Below the pieces are notes generated by a model. That model did no database searches. It was not told the DNA's origin and saw nothing but the letters and a program-made list of their open reading frames with translations. This document shows positions 1 through 9,480 of a stretch of DNA of 13,578 bases, piece by piece (the first letter of the stretch is position 1; each line of letters starts with the position of its first letter). The position numbers were made by a program, and so were the translations under genes. Origin of the DNA: Darksidea phi (Eukaryota > Ascomycota > Dothideomycetes > Pleosporales > Lentitheciaceae); assembly GCA_030770425.1 (NCBI GenBank), contig JASJFT010000443.1, forward strand, positions 1-13,578, written 5' to 3'.

Positions 1-32
1 GTGGCTTTTTGTGTGTAGAAAGTTGGTGAGGG

Positions 33-61
33 TGGCCACTCGCTTAGAATGGCCACTCGCT
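33..61. repeat. 12-bp tandem direct repeat
   Basis: TGGCCACTCGCT occurs at 33-44 and again at 50-61, separated by the 5 bases TAGAA. The following 70 bases are AT-rich (TTATTTAAAAAAG and similar). Paired subterminal repeats of this kind are often seen at the ends of fungal DNA transposons or MITEs, so this may be the edge of an element lying mostly to the left of the window. No transposase or terminal inverted partner is visible here, so that reading is inference. Confidence 0.45.
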
Positions 62-246
62 ACGTAAACACGTTATTTAAAAAAGAACTACTTTTAATGT
101 ATTATTGTTTTTTAACACACAGGGGTATAAAGCTAAAATCTAAAAATTACACAAATAGGTACAGCCCTCTACCCGAGTTACATAAAAGCGTTCGTCTCGA
201 AGGCCGAACGGCGGAACCGCCAAGCCCCGATCAGGACCAGCAGCCA

Positions 247-441
247 TGGGACGTTTCCACGAAATGGCTAGGTGTCGAGAGCCTGTACACAAGGACACCG
301 AGTACTCCCTCCGCTTCTTCCTTAAGCCCATCTTACTCCCTAAATACAAGATGACTTCCCATGCCGTCTTCGCAGATTACCACTTCGTTCCGCTTCAGCC
401 CACGGGCACACCCGCACGTAGTGCCATCCTCCACGACGAAT
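247..441 (-). pseudogene. possible decayed coding fragment, unrecognised
   Basis: Read on the minus strand from 441, one frame gives a plausible protein stretch (FVVEDGTTCGCARG, then EVVICEDGMGSHLVFRE), one stop at about 330, then a second open stretch ending near 247. The plus strand of the same bases is also open (a frame starting at 246), so the strand is not certain. I recognise no domain. The two open stretches broken by one stop would fit a relic gene or a missed small intron, but no good GT-AG pair joins them. It could equally be non-coding. Bases 442-540, just beyond it, are AT-rich and hold nothing I can identify. Confidence 0.15.
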
Positions 442-561
442 TATATAATTATACTCTTACTACTAGTATTAGCGTTTTATTTACCTGTATATAGTTTAGC
501 TTCTTTCCGTCCCGATGCTCGCTCTATTTATTATTTGTAAGAAAATAGTCGTGAATAATAA

Positions 562-681
562 GTCCGACAAGATCGCGATCGCCTGTCACATGTAATTGTC
601 AAGCAACGAAGGAGATAAGACCTATATATGGTAGCCTAGCATTTGTTGGGAGAGAAATGCTTTCGCGATCACAAGTCGGAC
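562..681. repeat. imperfect inverted repeat upstream of the hydrolase gene
   Basis: GTCCGAC-aag-ATCGCGA at 562-578 is mirrored by TCGCGAT-cacaa-GTCGGAC at 663-681. Both 7-bp blocks match perfectly; only the short linkers differ. The arms lie about 195-310 bp before the hydrolase start codon. They could be paired binding sites for a dimeric regulator or a remnant of a small foldback element. Function is inferred from position only. Confidence 0.4.
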
Positions 682-742
682 GCCTCCCTCACACAGTAGT
701 ATTGAATAACATATTTATCGGGCCAGAGAAACGGTCAGATCA

Positions 743-752
743 GATATAAATC
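743..752 (+). promoter_or_regulatory. TATA-like element of the hydrolase gene
   Basis: GATATAAATC lies about 122 bp upstream of the ATG at 874, a normal distance for a fungal core promoter with a short 5' UTR. The 753-873 interval has no in-frame ATG for the gene. No experimental start site can be inferred. Confidence 0.35.
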
Positions 753-873
753 GGCCTGCGCAGCATCACCACAGCGAACCGCTCCACGAAAGGACATACA
801 AAGTAGTGGAATCGCTCTTGGAAATACTATACTATCTGGCGCCGCGCTTGTCTCGTCTGCGTTTATCTGCGAC

Positions 874-2561
874 ATGATAGGAACATCCGTCTGCGACTAC
901 ATTTTCATCCGGTCCTGCATATTTACCCTGCATTGGATCGCTCCACTTAGTATTATCTATTGCCTAGGCTCCTTTGTCCATCCTTCCCTATTCCCTGTCT
1001 CTCGGATACTACAGGTCTGGGCCACCCTCGAGACAGCGTTTTACCTCCTTGTGTACCACCCGCGCAAAATCTACCTACAGAGAGCAGCGACTCATCCAAC
1101 GCCCATCTGCCGCGAACAGCGCCGTGCGCTTTTCCAGCGCTGTCTCAAGAATATTCCCGACCCGGAGCGTTATCTAGCGAAATGGTTCAGGGACGCTCCC
1201 GCATCGGAAATCAAGCGGGAGAATGTTAAAGATTTCTTTCGGTGGGCATTTCTCAATACGGGAGTGCCTAATACAGCGGACGATGAGGAGCTAGAAGAAT
1301 TTATTAGAGAGATGGAGAAGTCGCTAGGAAGGAAGATAGAAGCTGGGAGGGGGTCTGCAAAGTGCTTTAGACTGACCCTTGAAAAGGTGGACATGTTACA
1401 TCGGAGCTTAACCTGGTACCTGGTGAGTTCTGCAGGAAGATGCGCGTCAATTCGTCATTCCATGGTACAAGCCATGTTGCTAACCTTATTTCGTTCTATA
1501 GTGTGTGTTCGTCGTCGACACGGTAACATCTAGCTATATGCGCTACCACTCCTTCGACTTCCATCGGACTTCTCTCCTTCGATTCCCCGCAGTCTTTCCC
1601 CTGCGCCCCTTTACTCTTCTCACTCCCCATCGCTCCGCCGCGAAAACTGTCACTTATTGGCACCGTCCACACACTTCCAAAACCAGACTTCCTGTTCTCT
1701 TTATTCACGGCATCGGCATTGGACTCTACCCGTATATAAATTTCTTGGCTGAACTGAATTCGGAAGATAAAACGGACGGGTCAGACGGAGAGCTAGGTAT
1801 CATCGCTGTGGAGATTATGTCTGTGAGCTTTAGGATTACTGGCGAGGCGCTGGAGAAAGAAGAAATAGGTCAGGAAATTGATTGCATAGTGAAGGCACAT
1901 AACTGGGAAAAGTTTGTGTTGGTATCACATTCGTGAGTGCTTCCTTCCCCTTCCCCTATCCGTGTCATCGCTGTTGTAGTACTAGTATTGATCATGTGTA
2001 AAGTTACGGGAGTGTGATTACTACGCATCTCCTTCATACGCCCCAGATCGCACAAAAGATTGGACCAATGCTGCTTATTGACCCGGTATCTTTTCTGCTA
2101 CATCTTCCAGATGTAGCATACAACTTTGTAAGGTCTTCTAATATCCCTCCTGATAAATTTGAACTCATCTCCCTCCAAATTAGATCTGCCGCAAACCAAC
2201 TCGCGCCAATGAACATCAGCTTCATTACTTCGCCTCGAAAGACATGGGGGTCTCGCATACGCTCTTCCGGCGTTTCTTTTGGAGTGAGAACATCTTGTGG
2301 AAGGAGGATATCCGGGACCGACGTGTAACCGTGGTGCTGGGTGGAAAAGATCTAATCGCGGACACGGAAGTTGTTAAAGCGTATCTAACAGATAATGAGA
2401 GTATGATGCGGGAAAAGGGGAGCTGGAAGGAAGAAGTATGGAAGGGAGACGGGTTGAATGTGCTGTGGTTTCCAGAATTGGATCATGGGCAGGTATTTGA
2501 AAAGAAGAGCACGAGGGTGAGGTTGGTGGACGTCGTTAGGAGTTATTGTGATAAGGAATAG
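874..2561 (+). CDS. membrane-anchored alpha/beta-hydrolase, four exons
   Basis: Exons are 874-1422, 1502-1932, 2004-2127 and 2184-2561, giving 493 residues with all junctions in frame. ATG 874 is the first in-frame ATG. Two hydrophobic segments (about residues 14-35 and 39-61) suggest an N-terminal membrane anchor. A charged region follows (FFRWAFLNTG near 120), then the hydrolase fold. HGIGIG at 252-257 is the oxyanion-hole HG motif. V-S-H-S-Y-G at 324-329 is the nucleophile elbow with Ser327. GGKD at 421-424 supplies the likely acid (Asp424, or Asp428). DHG at 468-470 supplies His469. The fold is a lipase/esterase-type serine hydrolase; the substrate is not evident. It resembles a conserved but uncharacterised fungal hydrolase group. 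The elbow has Ser instead of the usual first Gly. No frameshift, premature stop or RIP damage is visible, although a RIPed block starts 0.9 kb downstream. The gene appears monocistronic. Confidence 0.88.
1423..1501 (+). other. intron 1 of the hydrolase gene (79 bp, phase 0)
   Basis: Donor GTGAGT at 1423, acceptor TATAG ending at 1501, and a consensus fungal branch site TGCTAAC at 1478-1484. Removing it joins ...RSLTWYL to CVFVVDT in frame, restoring a continuous protein. Confidence 0.88.
1933..2003 (+). other. intron 2 of the hydrolase gene (71 bp, splits the catalytic Ser codon)
   Basis: Donor GTGAGT at 1933 and acceptor AAAG ending at 2003. The intron interrupts the codon TC|T, so the catalytic Ser327 exists only after splicing. 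Joining gives V-S-H-S-Y-G-S-V-I, the expected nucleophile elbow, and removes the in-frame TGA at 1934. No strong branch site is visible; TTGAT near 1988 is a weak candidate. Confidence 0.87.
2128..2183 (+). other. intron 3 of the hydrolase gene (56 bp, phase 0)
   Basis: Donor GTAAGG at 2128 and acceptor TTAG ending at 2183, with CTGAT near 2150 as a plausible branch site. Splicing joins DVAYNF to ICRKPTRANEHQLHYFASKDMG in frame. Without it the reading frame shifts within a few dozen codons. Confidence 0.85.
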
Positions 2562-2771
2562 CTAACGCTATTTGGGCTGATAACTGCACTTTATTAGAGG
2601 ACCCAAAGGGATAAATCGCTGTCTGGATTGCAGTAAGATACCGTTGGTCTATTTTGGTTATCCCACAATCATCATTCCTAAAATCTCCCCGACAAACTTG
2701 GAAGCCAGAAAAGTGGTGGTGGTGGTCCCAAAGCTCTCTACAGTTCGCCGGCGCCTGGCGGCTCACCCGCT
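2562..2771. other. intergenic region after the hydrolase gene
   Basis: This holds the presumed 3' UTR of the hydrolase gene and the region just after the F-box fragment's stop on the other strand. The only structure I see is a short GTG microsatellite at about 2713-2727. No clear AATAAA-type signal and no convincing coding frame are present. Confidence 0.4.
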
Positions 2772-3107
2772 CTAGCCTAAGCCAGGTCCAACCATGTTTC
2801 TTTCTACTTTATCAAGGCTGGGTGCTCCAGTTTCAGGAAACACAAGTACTCTACGAAGAAGTGGGGCTACATTTTGCGTAGTTGCGGATATGCTCTTGTA
2901 AAACAAACGAGTGGCACTCCTGCTTGGGCATATTGCGACTAGGTGTAATGAGTAGAGGCTGTTCGTGTTCACGTGTTCGAAAATGCAGTCAAGAATATTT
3001 ACAGCGATGTTCACGACTTGAAATGGCGCATCATCGCAACTCACCTGACATGACGGTGGGGGTGTATCAGAAACCATCATCTCATCGCTGGTTAGCCAGA
3101 ATGTCAT
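2772..3107 (-). pseudogene. F-box domain protein fragment
   Basis: The minus-strand frame from ATG 3107 to a stop at 2772 encodes 111 residues. Residues about 33-73 read as an F-box: NILDCIFEHVNTNSLYSL followed by HLVAICPSRSATRLFYKSIS. This matches the fungal pattern of an ILD-IF hydrophobic helix, an SLYSL core, and SATRLxYxSI before the repeat region. F-box proteins bind Skp1 and bring substrates to SCF ubiquitin ligases; the substrate-binding repeats that normally follow for several hundred residues are missing. The Pro of the usual LPxEIL motif is Ala here. Residues 1-30 look unlike a normal F-box N-terminus and contain a GTGAGT at 3049-3054 on the minus strand, so the true start may be elsewhere. 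The gene is probably truncated. An LTR retrotransposon starts 165 bp upstream of it. Confidence 0.45.
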
Positions 3108-3271
3108 TCGAATAGATATTTCTCATTGATTCTTGTCTACCGTACGCGTTTCGTTCCCCAGGCTAATCTCGCTTGCAGACTTGTTTTGCACGCTGCGAAA
3201 CATTTTTGCCTCGTACTTCGCTGTTATGCTCGGCATGTGCCTTTCCTTGTTATATCCAGTAAGCTGGCCAC

Positions 3272-3457
3272 TGTCACGCCTACTTCTGCCGGAGGACTCC
3301 CGGATCATCATCGGCCCGGCCACGGTCACGTGCCGGACCCTATATAGTCCTACGTCCTACCATCACGTCTCCTTAAGGATTCGTCTCATCTCCATCCGAA
3401 TATAACCCTTTTGCTACCTTAGCGTTTCTATACCTGCCTACCTATACGTACCTTATA
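3272..3457 (+). repeat. 5' LTR of Gypsy copy A (at least 186 bp, mostly unmutated)
   Basis: It begins TGTCACG, typical of fungal Ty3/Gypsy LTRs, and contains a TATA box. It is matched without gaps, in inverted orientation, by 10967-11152, where a polypurine tract directly precedes the LTR start; this fixes the 5' boundary. The 3' boundary is not certain, because the partner copy is cut at the equivalent of 3457. Bases 3272-3436 still have normal CpA and TpG content; from 3437 on they are gone. Confidence 0.75.
3327..3346 (+). promoter_or_regulatory. LTR promoter: E-box and TATA box
   Basis: CACGTG at 3327-3332 is followed 8 bp later by TATATA at 3341-3346, inside the LTR and oriented to drive transcription into the retroelement. 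In the RIPed LTR copy the TATA motif survives (11078-11083 on the minus strand) but the E-box has become TATATA. TATATA is palindromic, so leftward activity toward the F-box fragment is conceivable but not shown. Confidence 0.5.
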
Positions 3458-6053
3458 ATTCGAATCCTTCCTACTCCTTTTTAAGAACTAGTAGTATAGT
3501 ATCGACGCTAAAAGCTAATACTTTAAAAGTTCTTATTAATTATACTATACGACGTCTATTTAAAGCTATTAGTATACTCTTTTATACTATCTACTCGAAG
3601 AAGAGTACTTACTCTAGTACCTATCTATCTAGTAGATAAAATAATCCCGATATATAACTAGTCGATAAAATATACTAGTAGTACCCTAAGTTTAGTAGAT
3701 AGCGAGTTTAAAAACTAAAATTAAATAATAAGGATAACTACTAGCTAGAGGACCTATTTAATCCTAAAAATATTTAAAAAAATTAATATATTTTTAAAAC
3801 CCCTACGACTTATACGCGATATAATAATAAAAATATATTAAAGATATCTAATAAACTATTATCTTTTAGTAAAGTTTTAATAATAGTTATAATTAATAAG
3901 GACTACTAATCTACGCGAAGAAATAATAGGACTTCTAGTTATAAGAATATTTCTTATAAAAATAGATTTATATAATCTTAACCTCTAGCTCCTATTATTA
4001 TACTACTAATATTAAGAGCTAATAATATCCTAATAGATAATAATTATTTAGGTATATTTTATACTATATCTATTTATACTCTAGTCTTAGGTAAAGCGCT
4101 TCTAGTAAAAATAATAGAAGTATTAATTAATTTTTAATATTAGGGTATATTAGTTAATTAAATTATAGCTACGAAAGTAGATCTTAAAATAGTCTAAGTA
4201 GTCTTTAAACTAGTCGTAGGTATCTATTAGATTATAACTAGTCTACCTTTAGTAGATAATACTCGTTAGGAGCTATTTAATCTAATTAAGATTAGGGACC
4301 TTCTTATACTAAACTTAGTAAAGAGAATCTTAATAACCTAAGCTATAGATTATTAGATTAAAGATATTAATAATCTCTTTTAAATTAACTTTATTACTAC
4401 TAATACTTTTAAGTATACTATATAGGTTATAATACTTATTAAGAATAATATATATTATAATCTACTAGATTAAGCTATTAATAATAGTAAAATTATTATA
4501 TAGTCTTAGTTATAAACGAAGCTTAAGAGTTTTATAAAGAACCCCGTTCTAATAAAGTTTAATAATTACTTTAAGTTTTAGAATATTAAGTAGTACTAAA
4601 ATAATAACTTTAACTTCTTCTTTAATTATTTTATAACTTATAAAGTCGCCTTAGAGATAAAACCTTTTAGTAGTAATATAAGCTCTAATATATTAAAGAT
4701 ATCTATAGTATAGAGTAAATACTTAGAATCTTTATACTATAAAATATAAAGAGATAATTAGTTTAAAAATATATAAACTTAAATATAGTTTAAATATATC
4801 TTATAAAATATAGAAATAATAGTATATTTTATCTCTATACTAACTACTCTCCTAAAGGTTTTTAGTCCTAATTTGAATATAAGTAGAAAGTATACTATAT
4901 CTTTAGTAGCTTTAAGTAATTCTAACTAGAAGAAATAGAATTAGAAGCCCTTTTAATAGGGTAATACTAAATAATCTCTATTAAGAACCTTATTATACTT
5001 TAAGAGTATAATATTAATATTTTAATTTAAAATTAATTAAAAGAAGAACTATTAGAAGTATCGCTCTAAAGGTAATAATAGGTTAGATAAAATTTAAAAA
5101 GAGAAAGTTAACTTATTTTTAAAAAAAGATAAGCCCTAGTTACTAATATTACTATAATACTACTAGGACTAAATACTAATAGTAAATCCTTATAAATTAC
5201 TAATAATATAAGGATATACCTTTCTATAAACGTTCTAATATAAACTTAAGATCTTTTTAATATAAAATTAGACTTAAATATTATTAAGAAGAACCTTATA
5301 TTATAATAGAATCTTTTTAAGATATTATTACGTATAAAGTTATAAATATATTAAATCTTTAGTATATTACTATATCTAGAAGAGCTATATATTATTATAA
5401 TAATAACGTAGGATTCTTAGAATATAATAAGAATAATAGGTTCTTAGATATTTTAGACTACTCTTATAAATAACTATAATCTTATTCTTAACTAGTTATA
5501 GTTATATAAGATAGACCCTTAAATAAATTACTAAAAGAAATCTTTTAAGTAGTAAGATAGGAGTATAGTAGCTAAGTATATTAAAGTTAAAATAATATCT
5601 AATAACTTAATATAATAACTATAATCTAAGAAGAAAGTATATATACTATATTTAGGAAGCTTTTATACTTAATTACTTATAAGTAAAAAAGAATATTAAC
5701 TTTAATTCCTTAATATAATAGAGGTTATAGAATATTTATAAATATCTATTAGTAAGATATAAACTCTAGGGGGTAATAAACCTTAGAATACTTAATATTA
5801 AAATAAGTAGGGTCTACTTTAGTTAAAAAATTAAATCTTATAACTTTATAATTATCTTATCTATTATATAAAGTAATATTCTAAACTAGTATAACTATCT
5901 AAGGCTATAGTCTTCTAGGTTATAATATTAATAATAAATATTTCTTTATAAAGGGTTACGGCTCTTTATTAAAAGAAGTAATAAAAGTTTAAAAATTATT
6001 TAGATACTTCTTATAATAATTCTAAGAAGGAAATTAACTTTAAGAAAATTATA
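3458..6053 (+). pseudogene. leader and presumed gag/protease region of copy A
   Basis: This 2.6-kb stretch lies between LTR and reverse transcriptase, where primer-binding site, gag and protease belong. I could not recognise a zinc knuckle or a protease Asp-Ser/Thr-Gly motif; Cys and Asp codons are the ones RIP destroys. A reading frame different from that of pol (codon start at positions = 1 mod 3, for example around 4402-5300) gives the most protein-like text once TAA/TAG are read as former Gln/Trp codons, so gag may have been a separate frame. The primer-binding site may lie in 3486-3505 (AACTAGTAGTATAG), which is a guess from position. Confidence 0.4.
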
Positions 6054-7560
6054 AAGGTACTAAAATATCTTTATAATTAGCTTTAGTACTTTAGTTCTAA
6101 GTTTATTAATAAAATTACTTTTAACTTAAAGTATAACTATACTATTAATCTTAAGAAGAAAAAGATATTATTAAATCTACTTATTTATAATCTCTTTAGA
6201 AGAGAACTTAAGATTTTAAAAGAATATCTTAATAACTCTCTAAAAAAGAGATAGATTTAATTTAATAAGTCTTTAATAGAGATTCTAATACTTTTTATAT
6301 CTAAAGTTAATAATATACTTTAATTATATATTAATTATAAGGGTTTAAATAAGGTAATAATTAAAAATTATTATCTTATACCCCTTATAAGCGAGATACT
6401 AGACTAGTTATTTAAGACTAAGGTCTTTATAAAACTTAATCTCTACGAGGTATATTATTAATTATATATTAAGAAGAATGATAAGTAGAAGATAATATTT
6501 AAAATATACTATAACTATTTTAAATACTTAATAATACTATTTAATCTTATAAATATATCTACTATATTTTAGTCGTATATCTATAAAGCTTTAGGTAACC
6601 TATTAAATAAAATATATATTATTTATTTAAATAATATTTTTATATACTCTAAAGAAGAGAAGAATTATAAATAATATATTTATAAAGTTCTTAAAAGATT
6701 ATATAATTAAAAACTCTATTATAAAGTCTTAAAGTATACCTTCTTTATAAAGTTAATAGAGTTTCTTAACTTTATTATAACCTCTTATAGAGTAATTATA
6801 GATCTAATATAAGTCTAAATAATTAAAAAGTAGTTAAAGCCTAAGAGCTATTAAGATATCTAAGTATTTCTTAGATTTATAAACTTTTACTAATAATTTA
6901 TTTATAACTACTTAAATATTATTTATCTACTTCTAAAATATATAACCTTTATATAGAATTTAATATTAGTTTAATAGAATTTTAGTAAGAATATATTAAT
7001 AGAAAAGTTAAAAAAGATTAAGAAGAATTCTATAAAGTAGTACGCCTCTTAGTTTTAACTAGAGAATATATATAATATATTTTTTATACTTTATAAGCTC
7101 TTTATAAAAGCTTTTATTCTTTAATACTTTAACTTAGTAAAATTTATAATAATTATTATTAACGCCTTTAAGTTTATTATAATAGCTATCCTATTATAGC
7201 TATAAATAATAATACTCTTAATAAAAAAATATTAAAAACTAGTTATATTCTTTAGTTATAAGTTTACTAGGTTATAGGTTTAATAAAATACTTATAATAA
7301 AGAGTTATTTATTATTATAAAAATCTTTAAATAGTAGTAATACTATTTTAAGTATACTCTAAATACTATCTATATACTATATAATTATAATAATTTAAAA
7401 TATTTTATAACTATAAAGGTACTCTCGCTAAAGTAAGTATATTAAATTAAAGAATTAGTTTATTTTAATTTTAAGATTAAATATAAGCCTAGTATAAAAA
7501 ATCTAACTAATATATTATTATAATAACCTAATTATACTAAAGGCTTTTAGCTTAGAGAGA
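6054..7560 (+). pseudogene. Gypsy reverse transcriptase and RNase H domains, inactivated
   Basis: In one frame (codon start = 0 mod 3), translating through stops gives the Gypsy RT signature in order: FRRELKILKEYLNNSLKK (about 6195-6248), YKGLNKVIIKNYY, KLNLYEVYY (from 6432, normally KLDLRGAYY), a palm segment, then IYLNNIFIYSKEEK (YLNN at 6624-6635, normally YLDD), ending FLNFIIT. RNase H follows: INAF near 7158 (normally TDAS) and NKELFIIIKIFK (7296-7331, normally DKELLAIV). All three RT catalytic Asp codons now read AAT, a G-to-A change, and conserved Trp and Gln codons are TAG or TAA. No frameshift is seen across the domain, so decay is by point mutation only. The original enzyme made the element's cDNA. 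Confidence 0.88.
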
Positions 7561-8099
7561 AGAAGATACTAAAAAATATTATACTTTTTATATTCTAAAA
7601 TAAACTCTAGATATAAGTACTCTAAAAGCCTATAACTTTATATATTAAAGATTAAATAGTATATAAATTTAATCTTACTAATAAGTATCTATAAGTAATC
7701 TATTAGGAATTTAAAGATAGCGCGAACTATTTTACTATAAAATCCTCTAGTATAATACTAATTTTTAATAATATATTATTTATTAATCTTAATTTATTTA
7801 TAGGTAGAGATAATAAATCTAGAGAGTAATTAAAAGACTTAAATCTAGCTTTAATATTCCTTTAGTATTATAAAGTATTTCCTATCTTTATATTATATAA
7901 ATCTTTACTAAAAGTTATAAATAACGACTTATTCTTTAACTAGAAAACTCCTAAGCTATTATTAAACTATATTTAAAAAGTATAAAAATATAATATAGTC
8001 TATTATAAAAATATATAATATATATAAAAGTTTAAAAGTAGAGAAGAGTAAAAGGGTATATCTTTATAGATTATAGATCTAAAGGGTATTCTTTAAAAA

Positions 8100-9290
8100 G
8101 TAGAAAAAGTATAAATTCCTAATAATAAAGTTCTTTATTAAGTTATTCTTATAAGAAATTATAATAACTTTCTAGAGGATTATTATAAAATAGATAAAAT
8201 AATTAAACTCTTATAAAGAAAGTATTATTAGTTAAAGTTTTAAGTAGAGGTTAATACGTATATATAAGATTATATAGTATATTAAATAAATAAAGTATAA
8301 AGGTATAAGTTATAGAAATTACTAGAATTAATTCTTCTATTATAAAAGTTATAACGTAATTACTTCTTAGACTTTATTACTAATCTATTAGAATCTAAGA
8401 ATTCTAAGAATAATACCTATAATATAATATTAGTACTTATTAATTATTTTTTAAAGCTAGTTTAGTATTTACTTATAATAAAGAATATTACTATAAGTAT
8501 ATTAACTAATCTATTATTTATAAAAGTATTTACTAAGATCGAACTCTTATTATTACTAATCTTAAACTAGGACTCTATCTTTACTAGTAAATTCTAATTA
8601 GATATATACTTTTATTTTAATATTAAATAATAAATAAGTATAGCCTTCTACCTATAGATAGATAGCTAAATTAAATATTAGAATTAGGAGCTTAAAGTAT
8701 ACCTACGGATATACCTAAACTATTAATAAAATAACTAATATTAGCTACTTCTAATAGTAGAATATATATATAATTCTAAGATTTATTTAAATTATAGTAT
8801 ATATCTTATTAAGATTATAATAGATATTAAACTAAAGAATTTTAATAATATAGAAGATAAGTATTAGCTTTATTAACTATTTAGTAACTAAAGTATAAAT
8901 AAAAAGATCCTAAGTATATATTAAAGAGTTATTAACTTTCTAATTAACTAAGTATAATAGTTTTCTAATACTTAAGATATATTAACCTATATTTAGAAGA
9001 GCTAGTAATATTAGTATAACTTAAAGAGAATAAATAAGTATTTTACTATTAGTAAAAAGATAATATTAAAAACTACTAATATTAAGACTAAGTATTTTTT
9101 AAAGAAGTTAAATATAAAGTACTTAAGACCCTTTATTATTTAAACTAAGTATAAGAAGCTAAGCTACTAACTTAAACTATCTTTATTAATATTTTAACTA
9201 TATCCTATCTTCTATATATCTCTTCTAGAGAAATAAATAGAGTTAAGAGAAAGTTTAAACTTTAAACCTAGATCTATATAGTATCTAGAA
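8100..9290 (+). pseudogene. Gypsy integrase, inactivated
   Basis: Same frame as the reverse transcriptase. The zinc-binding HHCC module is recognisable but ruined: the His positions near 8159 read Tyr and the CxxC pair reads Y-I-V-Y (8271-8282). The catalytic core follows: DFITNL (Asp at 8370 intact), a second Asp changed to Asn (AAC at 8565) before DSIFTSKF (8571-8594), and the catalytic Glu of the DGQTE block changed to Lys (AAA at 8673). ELKVYLRIYLNY (8688 on) confirms the family. The C-terminal part shows KTKYFLKKLNIKYLRPF and a PIFYISLLE block, the usual end of Gypsy integrase. Two of three catalytic acids are gone. Confidence 0.88.
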
Positions 9291-9311
9291 CTTAATAATA
9301 ATAACTAATAT

Positions 9312-9480
9312 AAAGTCGAAGCTATCCTCGTATATAAAATAGTATATAATAAGAAACTCTTTTTTATAAAGTAACTAGATTAATTATATAAAAATAGTAT
9401 ATAAAAATTTAAGGTCTCTTTTAATAATTATAATAAGGTTTTTATAAAATATTAAATAAATCTAGATAATTAAATATTAG
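9312..9480 (+). pseudogene. integrase-fused chromodomain of copy A, inactivated
   Basis: Still in the pol frame, KVEAILVYKIVYNKKLFFIK is followed by a stop where the conserved Trp of the KW motif should be, then LD, another stop, LYKNSI, and another stop. This is the chromodomain pattern VEAIL-x(n)-YLVKWxGxxxxxxTWEP with each Trp converted to TAA or TAG. Chromodomains tether the integration complex to histone marks such as H3K9 methylation. Its presence places the element among the chromoviruses. Confidence 0.8.

Noticed and set aside
960..1394. Several open frames of 67-89 codons overlapping hydrolase exon 1 on both strands
   Set aside because: They are alternative frames of the coding exon without domain support; the exon frame continues through three consistent introns.
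2794..2901. Plus-strand frame MFLSTLSRLGAPVSGN resembling a mitochondrial targeting peptide
   Set aside because: It stops after 35 codons, and the opposite strand of the same bases encodes a more specific F-box pattern. The resemblance is rich only in Ser, Leu and Arg.
3126..3405. Overlapping plus and minus open frames of 68-90 codons
   Set aside because: They span the insertion boundary and the LTR promoter. They show no domain, and the frames carry across the host/element junction.
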